A DNA stretch of 64,000 nt from Paenibacillus alginolyticus DSM 5050 = NBRC 15375 (lineage in GTDB: Bacteria; Bacillota; Bacilli; Paenibacillales; NBRC-103111). The notes beneath the pieces are model-generated. The model was not told the DNA's origin. It made no database searches and saw nothing but the letters and a program-made list of their open reading frames with translations. Below are positions 55,055-63,739 of the stretch, one piece after another (position 1 is the stretch's first letter; every line of letters begins with the position of its first letter). Both the position numbers and the translations under genes were made by a program. Where the stretch lies: contig NZ_AUGY01000028.1 of the NCBI RefSeq assembly GCF_000422905.1, positions 20,756 through 84,755 of the forward strand, read 5' to 3'.

Positions 55055-56355
55055 GAGTAAAAAGATACGTTGTCGATTCCATGCCGGACGCTTTGCAAAA
55101 AATTCGCACGGATTTAGGCAAGGATGCTGTAATTCTCAATACCAAGGAAATTCGCACAGGGGGTTTTCTTGGTCTATTCGGCAAGAAAAAGATTGAAGTT
55201 ATCGCTGCAATTGATGGAGCAAACACGAATTCAGGAGGGGCTGCTCAACGTTTTGCACCGCAACCTCAGCCTCAACAGCAGAAAGTAATGAGTCAAGAGC
55301 AACCTGCAAGAATCCAATCGCATTACTCTGATTTTCCTGATGTTCCAGATGTGATTGCGCCTGTTTCAGCCAAAAAAGAACTCGTTACTGTTAGCACAAG
55401 CGTTGAGACACAAAAGAGCTTTGCTTCACAGCAGTCCTACTCACCGGTTTCGGTAAATGCACCTAATAGAGTCATTCTCAAGGATGAGCACCTCATGGAG
55501 GAGCTCAAACAAATGAAGGAAATGATGAGAAAGCTTACTCATGCGTCAGAGGAGACAAATCTTCCTGAACCTATACAAAAGATTGAACACCGGTTAATTG
55601 AACAAGAAGTTGATCCTGCGTTAGTCCGTCAAATTATGGATGAAGTTGTGGCCGATTTTCAACTTGCCGATGAGCCTGTCACCGATGAGTCAGCTCTTCA
55701 AGTCGTGCGAACCAAGCTGGGGCAAGTCCTTCAGTCTGACCGCAGTAAACAAATCTCACCGCAAACACGCGTGGTACATTTCGTAGGTCCAACTGGCGTT
55801 GGAAAAACGACAACCATAGCAAAGTTAGCAGCGGAACAAGTGTTGAAGTATCAGCGTAAGGTTGGTTTTATTACATCAGACACATATCGAATTGCGGCAA
55901 TTGAGCAGTTAAAAACTTATGGAACAATCTTGAATGTACCCCTTGAAGTTGTTTTCTCACCGCAGGATTTAGCGAAAGCATTCCATAATCTAGCAGAATG
56001 TGATGTTATTTTTATGGATACGGCTGGACGCAATTTTCGAAATGAGATGTATGTTTCGGAGCTTAACTCTCTGCTGAAGACACAAGGAAATAGTGAGACG
56101 ATTCTGGTTTTGAGCTTAACAACCAAATATCGAGACATGAGAGCGATCACGAACAATTTTAATAAATTTAAGCTAGACAAAGTATTGTTCACCAAAATGG
56201 ATGAAACGGACTCCTATGGTGCAATTGTAAATGTTGTTCACGAGTTCTCACTGCAGCTTTCGTATGTTACGAACGGTCAAAGCGTACCCGATGATATTAC
56301 GGAAATGAATGAGTGGCAAATCATCGATTTGTTATTGGAGGAACCTAGAGCATGA
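55051..56355 (+). CDS. flhF: Flagellar SRP-type GTPase FlhF
   Basis: 434 residues. Determines flagellar number and placement. The basic N-terminal domain, a Gln/Pro/Ser-rich B region and a C-terminal SRP-type NG domain are visible: [15 protein letters not shown] (near residue 251), SDTYRIAAIEQLKTYG and MDTAGRN. Overlaps flhA and flhG by 4 bases each. Confidence 0.97.
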   Translation: MRVKRYVVDSMPDALQKIRTDLGKDAVILNTKEIRTGGFLGLFGKKKIEVIAAIDGANTNSGGAAQRFAPQPQPQQQKVMSQEQPARIQSHYSDFPDVPDVIAPVSAKKELVTVSTSVETQKSFASQQSYSPVSVNAPNRVILKDEHLMEELKQMKEMMRKLTHASEETNLPEPIQKIEHRLIEQEVDPALVRQIMDEVVADFQLADEPVTDESALQVVRTKLGQVLQSDRSKQISPQTRVVHFVGPTGVGKTTTIAKLAAEQVLKYQRKVGFITSDTYRIAAIEQLKTYGTILNVPLEVVFSPQDLAKAFHNLAECDVIFMDTAGRNFRNEMYVSELNSLLKTQGNSETILVLSLTTKYRDMRAITNNFNKFKLDKVLFTKMDETDSYGAIVNVVHEFSLQLSYVTNGQSVPDDITEMNEWQIIDLLLEEPRA

Positions 56356-57221
56356 AGGATCAAGCAGAAGGGTTGCGGAACCTGGTACAGATACAGAATG
56401 ACAAAGGCACAAAAGCAACCAGGATTATTACCGTAACTAGCGGAAAGGGAGGCGTTGGTAAATCAAATTTTACGCTAAACTTTGCTTTAACGCTTCAGTC
56501 CAAAGGTTATAAGGTTCTTGTCTTTGATGCTGATATTGGGCTTGCCAACATTGATGTGCTGATGGGGATTTCCTCCAAATACAATTTATATCACTTGTTA
56601 AAAAAGGAAAAAACGATCTGGGAAATCATCCAGAAAGGCTACAATGATTTAGATTTCATAGCAGGTGGATCTGGCTTTAATGATTTACTTCGCTTAACCG
56701 ATGAAGAACTCAACTACTTTGCCGAGCAAGTCATGCAACTCAATGGGTATGTTGATTTTATCATTTTTGACACAGGAGCCGGATTATCCAAAGAAACACT
56801 GAAATTTATTCTTGCCGCTGAAGAAGCATTTGTTGTCACAACGCCTGAGCCTACTTCCATAACTGATGCTTATGCCATTATAAAAATGGTTAGCTCAATG
56901 GGACATGATGTTTCTTTCAAACTGGTGATTAACCGAGTAACCGATGCAAAGGAAGGCAAGCACACGGCCGATAAAATTTCTTTAGTTGCTAAACAATTCT
57001 TGGATATCCAAATCCCTACATTAGGATTCGTTGATGATGACGTGGCTGTATCTAAGGCGGTTAAAAAGCAGATACCTTTTACAGTTGCTTTTCCGAATTC
57101 AGCTGCATCTCGTAGTCTTCAATTATTAGTTGATAATTATATGAATGGTTATCGAGTAATCGACACACCTACATCCGGTGTCAAGGGCTTTTTAAATAAA
57201 ATGATGAAACTTTTAAAATAG
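56352..57221 (+). CDS. flhG: MinD-like ATPase FlhG (YlxH)
   Basis: 289 residues. Partner of FlhF that limits flagellar number and helps assemble the C ring. The deviant Walker A is TSGKGGVGKSNFTLN (near residue 29), and DADIGLANIDVLMG and IIFDTGAGLSKE follow. The short N-terminal extension with NLVQIQ supplies the FlhF-activating helix. ATGA overlap with flhF. Confidence 0.97.
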   Translation: MKDQAEGLRNLVQIQNDKGTKATRIITVTSGKGGVGKSNFTLNFALTLQSKGYKVLVFDADIGLANIDVLMGISSKYNLYHLLKKEKTIWEIIQKGYNDLDFIAGGSGFNDLLRLTDEELNYFAEQVMQLNGYVDFIIFDTGAGLSKETLKFILAAEEAFVVTTPEPTSITDAYAIIKMVSSMGHDVSFKLVINRVTDAKEGKHTADKISLVAKQFLDIQIPTLGFVDDDVAVSKAVKKQIPFTVAFPNSAASRSLQLLVDNYMNGYRVIDTPTSGVKGFLNKMMKLLK

Positions 57222-57271
57222 GATTTTCGCAAATCGTGTCGAATATGCTCATAAGAGGGAGGGAAGCAGCT

Positions 57272-58375
57272 TTGGCACCATATAACATTCTTGTCGTAGA
57301 CGACTCCGTTTTTATGCGAAAAATTATAAGCGATTTGATTTCAGATAATCCTCAGTACAAAGTGATAGGAACAGCAAAAAATGGTCAAGAAGCCATTGAA
57401 CAAGTGAAGCTATTACGACCCGATGCCATTACGATGGATGTTGAAATGCCAATAATGAACGGTTTGGATGCCTTACAGCGAATCATGGCAGAACAACCAA
57501 CGCCCGTCATTATGTTGAGTTCCTTAACTCAAGAGGGTGCTTCCGAAACGATTAAAGCGCTCGAGTGGGGAGCTGTCGACTTTATTCGAAAGCCGTCAGG
57601 CTCCATATCTCTAGACCTGTATAAAGTTAAACAACTTCTGCATGAGAAGCTGCATATGGCAGTTCGAACGAAGTTAAGGCCAGTACCGAAGCAGCCTGTG
57701 CCTCCGAAGGTTACTCAACCTTTAATAGTCAAGAGTAATGCCAATTTGATGAAAGCACCTGAGACTAAACTTACTGCAAAACCTGGTTCAACGCATTTCG
57801 ATCATCTTGTAGCCATAGGTACTTCAACCGGAGGACCTCGCGCCTTACATCAAGTGATCTCTCATATTCCTGCAGGTTTTCCTGCGCCAATTTTAATTGT
57901 TCAACATATGCCACCTAATTTCACCAAATCATTAGCCCAACGTCTGAATGACATTTCTCAGATACAGGTAGTCGAGGCTGCGGAAGGAGATGTGCTCCAA
58001 ACGGCAACAGCTTATGTAGCACCGGGAGGATGGCATATGGTCATCTACAAGGATACGGACAAAACGTACAAAATTCGCTTGACCAAAGAGGAACCTCGTT
58101 CTGGCCACCGTCCTTCGGTGGATGTCATGTTTGAGTCCTTGCTTGGTATGAGTGAGTTGAAGCGGCACATCGTCCTGATGACAGGAATGGGTAGTGATGG
58201 AGCCAAAGGCATGCTTTCTTTGAAGCAGTCCGGCGTCTCAACAACTATTGCCGAATGCGAAGAAACTTGTGTCGTATATGGGATGCCTAGAGCAGCTGTA
58301 GAGATCCAAGCTGCGATGCATGTTTTGCCACAGCAGGATATTGCAATTCGATTAGCTGAATGCGTACTTAATTAA
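57272..58375 (+). CDS. cheB: Chemotaxis glutamate methylesterase CheB
   Basis: 367 residues. Demethylates or deamidates receptors. The receiver domain has D56 in ITMDVEMP; the C-terminal esterase domain has the Ser in AIGTSTGGPRAL, the His in LIVQHMPPNF and the Asp in LMTGMGSDGA. The TTG at 57272 is chosen because GAGGGAGGG (57256-57264) lies just upstream; an in-frame GTG at 57236 has no good site. Confidence 0.96.
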   Translation: MAPYNILVVDDSVFMRKIISDLISDNPQYKVIGTAKNGQEAIEQVKLLRPDAITMDVEMPIMNGLDALQRIMAEQPTPVIMLSSLTQEGASETIKALEWGAVDFIRKPSGSISLDLYKVKQLLHEKLHMAVRTKLRPVPKQPVPPKVTQPLIVKSNANLMKAPETKLTAKPGSTHFDHLVAIGTSTGGPRALHQVISHIPAGFPAPILIVQHMPPNFTKSLAQRLNDISQIQVVEAAEGDVLQTATAYVAPGGWHMVIYKDTDKTYKIRLTKEEPRSGHRPSVDVMFESLLGMSELKRHIVLMTGMGSDGAKGMLSLKQSGVSTTIAECEETCVVYGMPRAAVEIQAAMHVLPQQDIAIRLAECVLN

Positions 58376-58426
58376 ATGAAATTTAGTAAACAAGTTACAT
58401 AATGATTCTATTGGAGGTGTGTGGTT

Positions 58427-60493
58427 TTGGAACTTAGTCAATATTTATCCATGTTTATCGATGAATCGAAAGAGCATTTGCAATCTTTGAATGAGAACCT
58501 TCTTAGTTTAGAAAGCAATCCTCAGGATATTAGTATTGTGCATAACATTTTCCGCTCTGCTCATACGTTGAAAGGAATGTCAGCAACAATGGGCTTCGAG
58601 GATATCGCTGCCCTAACGCACGAGATGGAAAATGTCTTGGACTTGGTACGTAACAGTAAAATTGAAATGAACCCATTCATATTTGACTGCATTTTCAAAA
58701 GTCTTGATTCATTGGAATCTATGGTCGAAGATATTATTCAAGGTGGTACAGGAAAAGCGGACGTTTCACCCATCGTCGTTGCTCTTCGCTCCATCGTGAC
58801 TGGTGACTATAAAACCGCACAAGCTCCACAAGTGACTGCTGCGAAAGAACCAGCAAAAGGCATCGAAGTGGATGAGTTTCAATTTTCTATTCTTCAACAG
58901 TCCATTGACTCGGGCTTCCTTGTATTCTATATCGAAGTAAGCGTGAATGAGAATTGTGTACTTAAGGCAGCACGGGCTTATATGGTGTTCGATGCATTGG
59001 AAAGAATGGGCGAAATTGTAAAAGCAACGCCATCTGTACAAGAAATCGAACAAGAGAAATTCGATCGTTCCTTCTCTCTTTATTTCATTTCTAAAGTTGA
59101 TCAAGCAACTTTAGAGAAAGAAATTTTGAACGTTTCCGAAATACAATCGGCTGTCATTATCACAGTTGATTCAGAATCGCTTGCCGAATTATCCCCTCCA
59201 AGAACGGAAGTTGAAGCGGCAAGACAAGAAATAGCTGCAGCGGTTGCAGAAGCGATCACACCAGCGGTATCTATCGAAACCATGCATAATGTTGAGCCAG
59301 TTGCAGCTGCAGCAAAACCAACGGCTGGTGGGGCTCCTGTTGCAAGTCGTACCATTCGTGTAGATATCGAACGCTTAGATGCGCTAATGAATCTATTCAG
59401 CGAACTATTAATTGATCGAGTACGTTTAGAACAGCTCGCTAGCGAGGTTAAACGTAATGATCTGACCGAAACCGTTGAACATATGTCTAGAGTTAGTAGT
59501 GATTTACAAAATATCGTTTTGAAACTCCGGATGGTTCCTGTTGATTCGGTATTTAATCGCTTCCCACGGATGATAAGGGACTTGGCGAAATCGCTAGATA
59601 AGAAAGTAGATTTGGTCATTACAGGTGCAGAAACGGAATTAGATCGGACCGTTATTGATGAAATCGGTGACCCGCTGGTACATCTATTGCGAAATGCTGT
59701 GGATCATGGTATTGAGTCAATCAGCGATCGATTAGCTGCTGGCAAAAGTGAGCATGGTACCATTCAACTGCGTGCTTTCCATAGTGGGAATCATGTCTTT
59801 ATAGAGATTGAAGAAGATGGTAGAGGGATATATAGAGAAAAAGTATTGAAGACTGCACTCAAGAATGGTCTAGTAACAGCAGAACAAGCAGCGAAATTAA
59901 GTGATTTAGAAGTTTACAACTTGTTGTTCGCTTCTGGTTTTAGTACCGCCGAGAAAATTTCTGATATTTCTGGACGTGGCGTTGGTCTTGACGTTGTGAA
60001 GACGAAGATTCAGATGTTAGGCGGACATGTTCAAGTTGATTCCAAACTAGGTTTTGGAAGTAAATTCTCTGTCCAATTACCACTAACGTTGTCTATTATT
60101 TCTGCTATGCTTGTGCGTCTTGGCAGTGAAAAATATGCGATTCCGTTGTCATCCATTGTTGAAACTTCAGCGATTCAGAAGCAACAGATTCGTAACATTC
60201 ACGGTAACAAAATGGTGGAGTATCGTAATTCTGTTATTCCTCTTGTCTCGCTCAGCACGTTGTTTAATGTGCCAGATTTCAATGAGGACCTTGAGGAAGA
60301 GACCGAAATTGTTGTTGTACGCAAAGGTGACAAACAAGTTGCCTTGATGGTAGACGAATTTATAGGTCAGCAGGAAATCGTTCTCAAAACATTAGGTAAA
60401 TATTTATCCGGACTATTCGCAATATCCGGTGCAACGATTCTAGGGGATGGACAAGTCGCATTGATCATTGATCCGAATGCATTGATTAAATAA
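58427..60493 (+). CDS. cheA: Chemotaxis histidine kinase CheA
   Basis: 688 residues. Hpt domain with H46 in FRSAHTLKGMSATMGF, a diverged P2, the P3 dimerisation helix, P4 ATPase (NAVDHGIE, DGRGI, GRGVGLDVVK) and C-terminal CheW-like P5. The TTG at 58427 follows GGAGGTG (58413-58419) at good spacing; the frame's GTG at 58421 is too close to that site. Between cheB and cheW as in Bacillus. Confidence 0.98.
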   Translation: MELSQYLSMFIDESKEHLQSLNENLLSLESNPQDISIVHNIFRSAHTLKGMSATMGFEDIAALTHEMENVLDLVRNSKIEMNPFIFDCIFKSLDSLESMVEDIIQGGTGKADVSPIVVALRSIVTGDYKTAQAPQVTAAKEPAKGIEVDEFQFSILQQSIDSGFLVFYIEVSVNENCVLKAARAYMVFDALERMGEIVKATPSVQEIEQEKFDRSFSLYFISKVDQATLEKEILNVSEIQSAVIITVDSESLAELSPPRTEVEAARQEIAAAVAEAITPAVSIETMHNVEPVAAAAKPTAGGAPVASRTIRVDIERLDALMNLFSELLIDRVRLEQLASEVKRNDLTETVEHMSRVSSDLQNIVLKLRMVPVDSVFNRFPRMIRDLAKSLDKKVDLVITGAETELDRTVIDEIGDPLVHLLRNAVDHGIESISDRLAAGKSEHGTIQLRAFHSGNHVFIEIEEDGRGIYREKVLKTALKNGLVTAEQAAKLSDLEVYNLLFASGFSTAEKISDISGRGVGLDVVKTKIQMLGGHVQVDSKLGFGSKFSVQLPLTLSIISAMLVRLGSEKYAIPLSSIVETSAIQKQQIRNIHGNKMVEYRNSVIPLVSLSTLFNVPDFNEDLEEETEIVVVRKGDKQVALMVDEFIGQQEIVLKTLGKYLSGLFAISGATILGDGQVALIIDPNALIK

Positions 60494-60520
60494 GTACATA
60501 CTTTTAGGGAGGTTTTCACA

Positions 60521-60982
60521 ATGGGAGAAGAGAAAAAGGTAATCGTCTTCGCACTTGGAACGGAAGAGTACGGCGTGGAAGTTGAAAAAGTTAGAACGAT
60601 CGAAAGAATGCAGCCAATGACGCGCGTACCTAAAGCACCGGTATTTATTAAAGGCGTTATTAATCTCCGCGGTGTTGTTATTCCTATTATTGATCTCCGC
60701 TCAAGATTCGGACTTGAAGAGCAAGCTAATTCAGATGCTACTCGTATTATCATCGTATCTGCTGGTGACTTTGAAGTGGGTCTTATCGTAGATTCTGCGA
60801 ATGATGTTATCGACCTAGATACGGACAATATTGATAATCCACCAGAGATTGTTGGCGGTATCAAAGCTAAGTATCTGGATGGTATCGCACGTGTCGGTGA
60901 ACAAAGATTGCTTGTTTTGCTGAATTTAGAGCAAGTCTTGAATCGAGATGAACTTCAACAGTTAGAAAGAATAGAGGAATAG
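60521..60982 (+). CDS. cheW: Chemotaxis coupling protein CheW
   Basis: 153 residues. Links receptors to CheA. FALGTEEYGVEVEKVRTIER (in part), FIKGVINLRGVVIPIIDLR and the C-terminal LVLLNLEQVL are typical. TAGGGAGG precedes the ATG. cheC starts four bases after its stop. Confidence 0.98.
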   Translation: MGEEKKVIVFALGTEEYGVEVEKVRTIERMQPMTRVPKAPVFIKGVINLRGVVIPIIDLRSRFGLEEQANSDATRIIIVSAGDFEVGLIVDSANDVIDLDTDNIDNPPEIVGGIKAKYLDGIARVGEQRLLVLLNLEQVLNRDELQQLERIEE

Positions 60983-60985
60983 CTT

Positions 60986-61606
60986 GTGGATGTGTTTAAC
61001 CGTTTAGAGGATTTTCAAATGGACGTTCTCAAGGAAGTAGGTAACATAGGTGCGGGGCATGCTGCTACCGCCCTATCTACTTTGCTGGATAAGCCGATTG
61101 ATATGCTTGTTCCAAAGGTTAGAATGCTTCCTTTCGAAGAAATCTGCGATAGCGTTGGCGGAGCAGAGACGGTGGTTCTTGCTATCTTCTTACGAGTAGA
61201 TGGAGACGCGCCTGGCAATATGTTTTTTATCCTCGATCTAGAAACTGCCAAAAATATGCTAAGGGATTTGATTGGGTTAAATATCGAAAATCAAGAAGAG
61301 TATTCAGAACTGGAGTTATCTGCTTTGAATGAAATAGGGAATATTCTAGCTGGTTCTTATTTATCTTCTCTTGCTGATTTTACGAATTTGAATATGCAGC
61401 CCACTGTCCCTTCGTTAGCAATTGACATGGCTGGTGCCATTTTAAGCTATGGATTATTGCAATTTGGCCAAATGGGAGATCAAGCACTTCTCATTGATAC
61501 CAAATTTATGGAAGGGGAAAATGAAGTACAAGGACATTTCTTCTTAATTCCTGATCCGGAATCGTTTGGCAAAATATTTTCGGCATTAGGGGTAGAGTCT
61601 CCATGA
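60986..61606 (+). CDS. cheC: CheY-P phosphatase CheC
   Basis: 206 residues, GTG start (AGAGGAAT upstream, overlapping the end of cheW). Two phosphatase motifs are present, DVLKEVGN and SALNEIGN. Forms a complex with CheD that links receptor adaptation to CheY-P level. The stop region overlaps cheD by ATGA. Confidence 0.96.
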   Translation: MDVFNRLEDFQMDVLKEVGNIGAGHAATALSTLLDKPIDMLVPKVRMLPFEEICDSVGGAETVVLAIFLRVDGDAPGNMFFILDLETAKNMLRDLIGLNIENQEEYSELELSALNEIGNILAGSYLSSLADFTNLNMQPTVPSLAIDMAGAILSYGLLQFGQMGDQALLIDTKFMEGENEVQGHFFLIPDPESFGKIFSALGVESP

Positions 61607-62097
61607 CGTTAGATAATTTAATTAAAGTAGGAATGGCTGACCTGAATGTTGCTCACCAAACAGGTGTGTTGAAGACAACAGGGCTGGGTTCGTGTGTGGG
61701 TGTCACCTTATATGATAGCCGCGTAAAAGTGGCAGGTATGGCTCATGTGATGCTGCCTTCCTCCGAGATAGCTCGTGAAGGCTCGCTGAACATTGCAAAA
61801 TACGCGGATACAGCTATTCCTGAGTTAATCTCCAGAATGGAAAAGCTCGGAGCTACTGTGAATAGGCTAGAAGCTAAGCTTGCTGGCGGTGCTCAGATGT
61901 TTGCATTTGCGGGAAATAATGATACGATGAGAATTGGTCCAAGAAATGTAGAATCTTGTAAGGAAATGTTGAATAAATACAAAATTCCGATTCGTGCTGA
62001 GGATACCGGGGCTAATTACGGTCGAACGATAGAATTTCATAGTGAAACCGGCATCCTGGTTATTCGAAGTGTTCAATTAGGAGTAAAGGAAATTTGA
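61603..62097 (+). CDS. cheD: Chemoreceptor glutamine deamidase CheD
   Basis: 164 residues. The Cys of GLGSCVGVTLYD and the His of MAHVMLP form the catalytic dyad; KLAGGAQMF is also conserved. Deamidates receptor Gln residues and activates CheC. ATGA overlap with cheC and a one-base overlap with the next gene. Confidence 0.97.
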   Translation: MTLDNLIKVGMADLNVAHQTGVLKTTGLGSCVGVTLYDSRVKVAGMAHVMLPSSEIAREGSLNIAKYADTAIPELISRMEKLGATVNRLEAKLAGGAQMFAFAGNNDTMRIGPRNVESCKEMLNKYKIPIRAEDTGANYGRTIEFHSETGILVIRSVQLGVKEI

Positions 62098-62531
62098 TGA
62101 TGATTGGAACCATGCGAATTAATGTCATCGTAGCAGCATTGGCGGGCTTATTTACATTTGCCTTATCGATCGGCAATAATTTATTTCTTTCTACTTGTCT
62201 TAAAAGTACATACAGCTTTCTAATTTTATTCGTTCTGACATTTGGTTTTAGATGGGTGTTGGGTGTAATGATAGGAGCTGAACATGCTGCAGGCGGAGCC
62301 TCTTATGCGAATCCCTCGACAGAATCGTCCATTGGTCAATCATTGGATATGAGCACACCAGATGAGGATGAGGAAACACGTGAGCTGATGAAGGCTAACC
62401 TGGGCAGTAATAACTCTTCACTATCTAATGAAATGCAATTTTCACCACTGAATCCACCTAAGCTAGTCACCAAGAATAATTTGGACCCTGAACAACTGGC
62501 GGGTGCCTTAAGGCGAATGTCTGAAGACTAA
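62097..62531 (+). CDS. membrane protein of unknown function between cheD and sigD
   Basis: 144 residues, not recognised. Two hydrophobic segments fill residues about 9-30 and 38-58 (AALAGLFTFALSIGNNLFLS and FLILFVLTFGFRWVLGVMIG), followed by a polar, acidic tail (TPDEDEETRELM) ending near LAGALRRMSED. ATG at 62097 or 62100, or TTG at 62094; TAGGAG and AAAGGAAA lie upstream. The equivalent slot is empty in Bacillus subtilis, which instead has swrB after sigD; a functional link to SwrB is only speculation. Confidence 0.78.
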   Translation: MMIGTMRINVIVAALAGLFTFALSIGNNLFLSTCLKSTYSFLILFVLTFGFRWVLGVMIGAEHAAGGASYANPSTESSIGQSLDMSTPDEDEETRELMKANLGSNNSSLSNEMQFSPLNPPKLVTKNNLDPEQLAGALRRMSED

Positions 62532-62550
62532 GGATGGTGAATCGTAAATC

Positions 62551-63339
62551 ATGATCGAGCAAAAGCAATCCCAACTAGTTAACATCGAGTTATGGAAGCA
62601 ATGGAAGGAAGAGGGCTGGGTTCCCGCTAAGCAGACGCTTATCGAGAGTTACTTGCCCTTAGTCGATTATGTTTCCGGCCGTATGGCAATAGGACTTCCC
62701 AAAAGTGTTTCGAGAGAGGATCTATCAAGCTTTGGTGTGATGGGCCTAATTGATGCTGTGGAGAAATTTGACTATTCACGCGGACTGCAATTTGAAACTT
62801 ATGCTTCTTGGCGAATTCGCGGTTCTATTATTGATGGACTTCGGCAAGGGGATTGGGTACCTCGTTCAGTTAGAGAAAAGGCCAAAAAGGTCGAAGATGC
62901 TTACCAGAAGCTGGAGCAGCAATATCTACGATCTGTTACCGACGCAGAGATCAGCAGCTATTTACAAATAAGTGAGCAAGATTTTCAGCAGATGCTTCAA
63001 GATATTTCAATTACAACCGTTTGTTCAATTGATGATCCTATCCGTGAGGAAGATTCGGAAACACGTCTTTCATTACTTGTTGACGAAAAGGCAAAGAACC
63101 CAGAGGTTCAGGTTAATGAGTTTTATTTAAAGGAGTCTTTGGCGAAGGCTATTGAACGATTAACGGAGAAAGAGAGAACGGTAGTCTCGTTATTCTATTT
63201 CGAAGAGCTCTCCTTAAGTGAAATTGCTGAAGTTATGTGCTTGTCTCCTTCTCGTATTTCACAATTACATTCGAAAGCAATTCTTCGTCTTAAAGGCGTA
63301 CTAGGTCGATTTAAGACGCAATTATTTCAAGATACATAA
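62551..63339 (+). CDS. sigD: RNA polymerase sigma factor for flagellar genes, SigD (FliA)
   Basis: 262 residues. Directs late flagellar and autolysin genes. Region 2 with ARMAIGLPKSVSREDLSSFG-type sequence (MAIGLPKSVSREDL), QFETYASWRIRGSIIDGLR (in part), and region 4 with EKERTVVSLFYFEELSLSEIAEV (in part) are visible. AAGGATGGTGAATCG precedes the ATG. Last intact gene of the operon in this window. Confidence 0.98.
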   Translation: MIEQKQSQLVNIELWKQWKEEGWVPAKQTLIESYLPLVDYVSGRMAIGLPKSVSREDLSSFGVMGLIDAVEKFDYSRGLQFETYASWRIRGSIIDGLRQGDWVPRSVREKAKKVEDAYQKLEQQYLRSVTDAEISSYLQISEQDFQQMLQDISITTVCSIDDPIREEDSETRLSLLVDEKAKNPEVQVNEFYLKESLAKAIERLTEKERTVVSLFYFEELSLSEIAEVMCLSPSRISQLHSKAILRLKGVLGRFKTQLFQDT

Positions 63340-63373
63340 TTTATAATTAGAGGTAATGAAAGGTGGTTTGTCT

Positions 63374-63655
63374 ATGCTTGAGAGGAACATGCCATTGGAT
63401 TTCTACATAAGTATTTCCATCTCGGATGACAAATTAACAGCTCATTTGTTAATTAACAATGCTGACGGCGATTTTCAAGTAACAGCAGGACAATTGGAAG
63501 AGTTAATTCAAAAGAATCACATTGTTCATGGTATAAATCGACCTTTTCTTGCGCAAATAGCTGCAAATCCAAAACCTTTTTATCATCAAAAAGTTGCAAT
63601 TGCAACGGGAACGAAGGCAATAGAAGGCCAGAGCGGTTATATTAAATTTATTTGA
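63374..63655 (+). pseudogene. truncated DUF342/FapA-type protein, N-terminal part
   Basis: 93 residues that resemble the N-terminal region of DUF342 (FapA) proteins, which usually follow sigD in Paenibacillaceae and are several hundred residues long. It ends abruptly after QSGYIKFI, just where the conserved domain should continue, and is followed by an IS-type transposase gene. ATG at 63374 with GAAAGGTGG upstream. Truncation by insertion is the likely cause; the downstream remainder is outside the window. Confidence 0.65.
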
Positions 63656-63679
63656 TTATCCAGTTAGCTCAGGAATGTC

Positions 63680-63708
63680 TTTAAATACGAACTAATGTTT
63701 GGTATAAT
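63680..63708 (+). promoter_or_regulatory. transposase promoter
   Basis: TTTAAA (63680-63685), a 17-base spacer and TATAAT (63703-63708) with TGG before it, an extended -10. It lies 31 bases before the transposase ATG. Confidence 0.6.
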
Positions 63709-63739
63709 GAAATCAAACATATGTTCGGGAGTGATTTTT

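Noticed and set aside
62551..63655. swrB after sigD, as in Bacillus subtilis
   Set aside because: The next frame resembles the DUF342 N-terminus and has no N-terminal membrane helix, so it is not SwrB.
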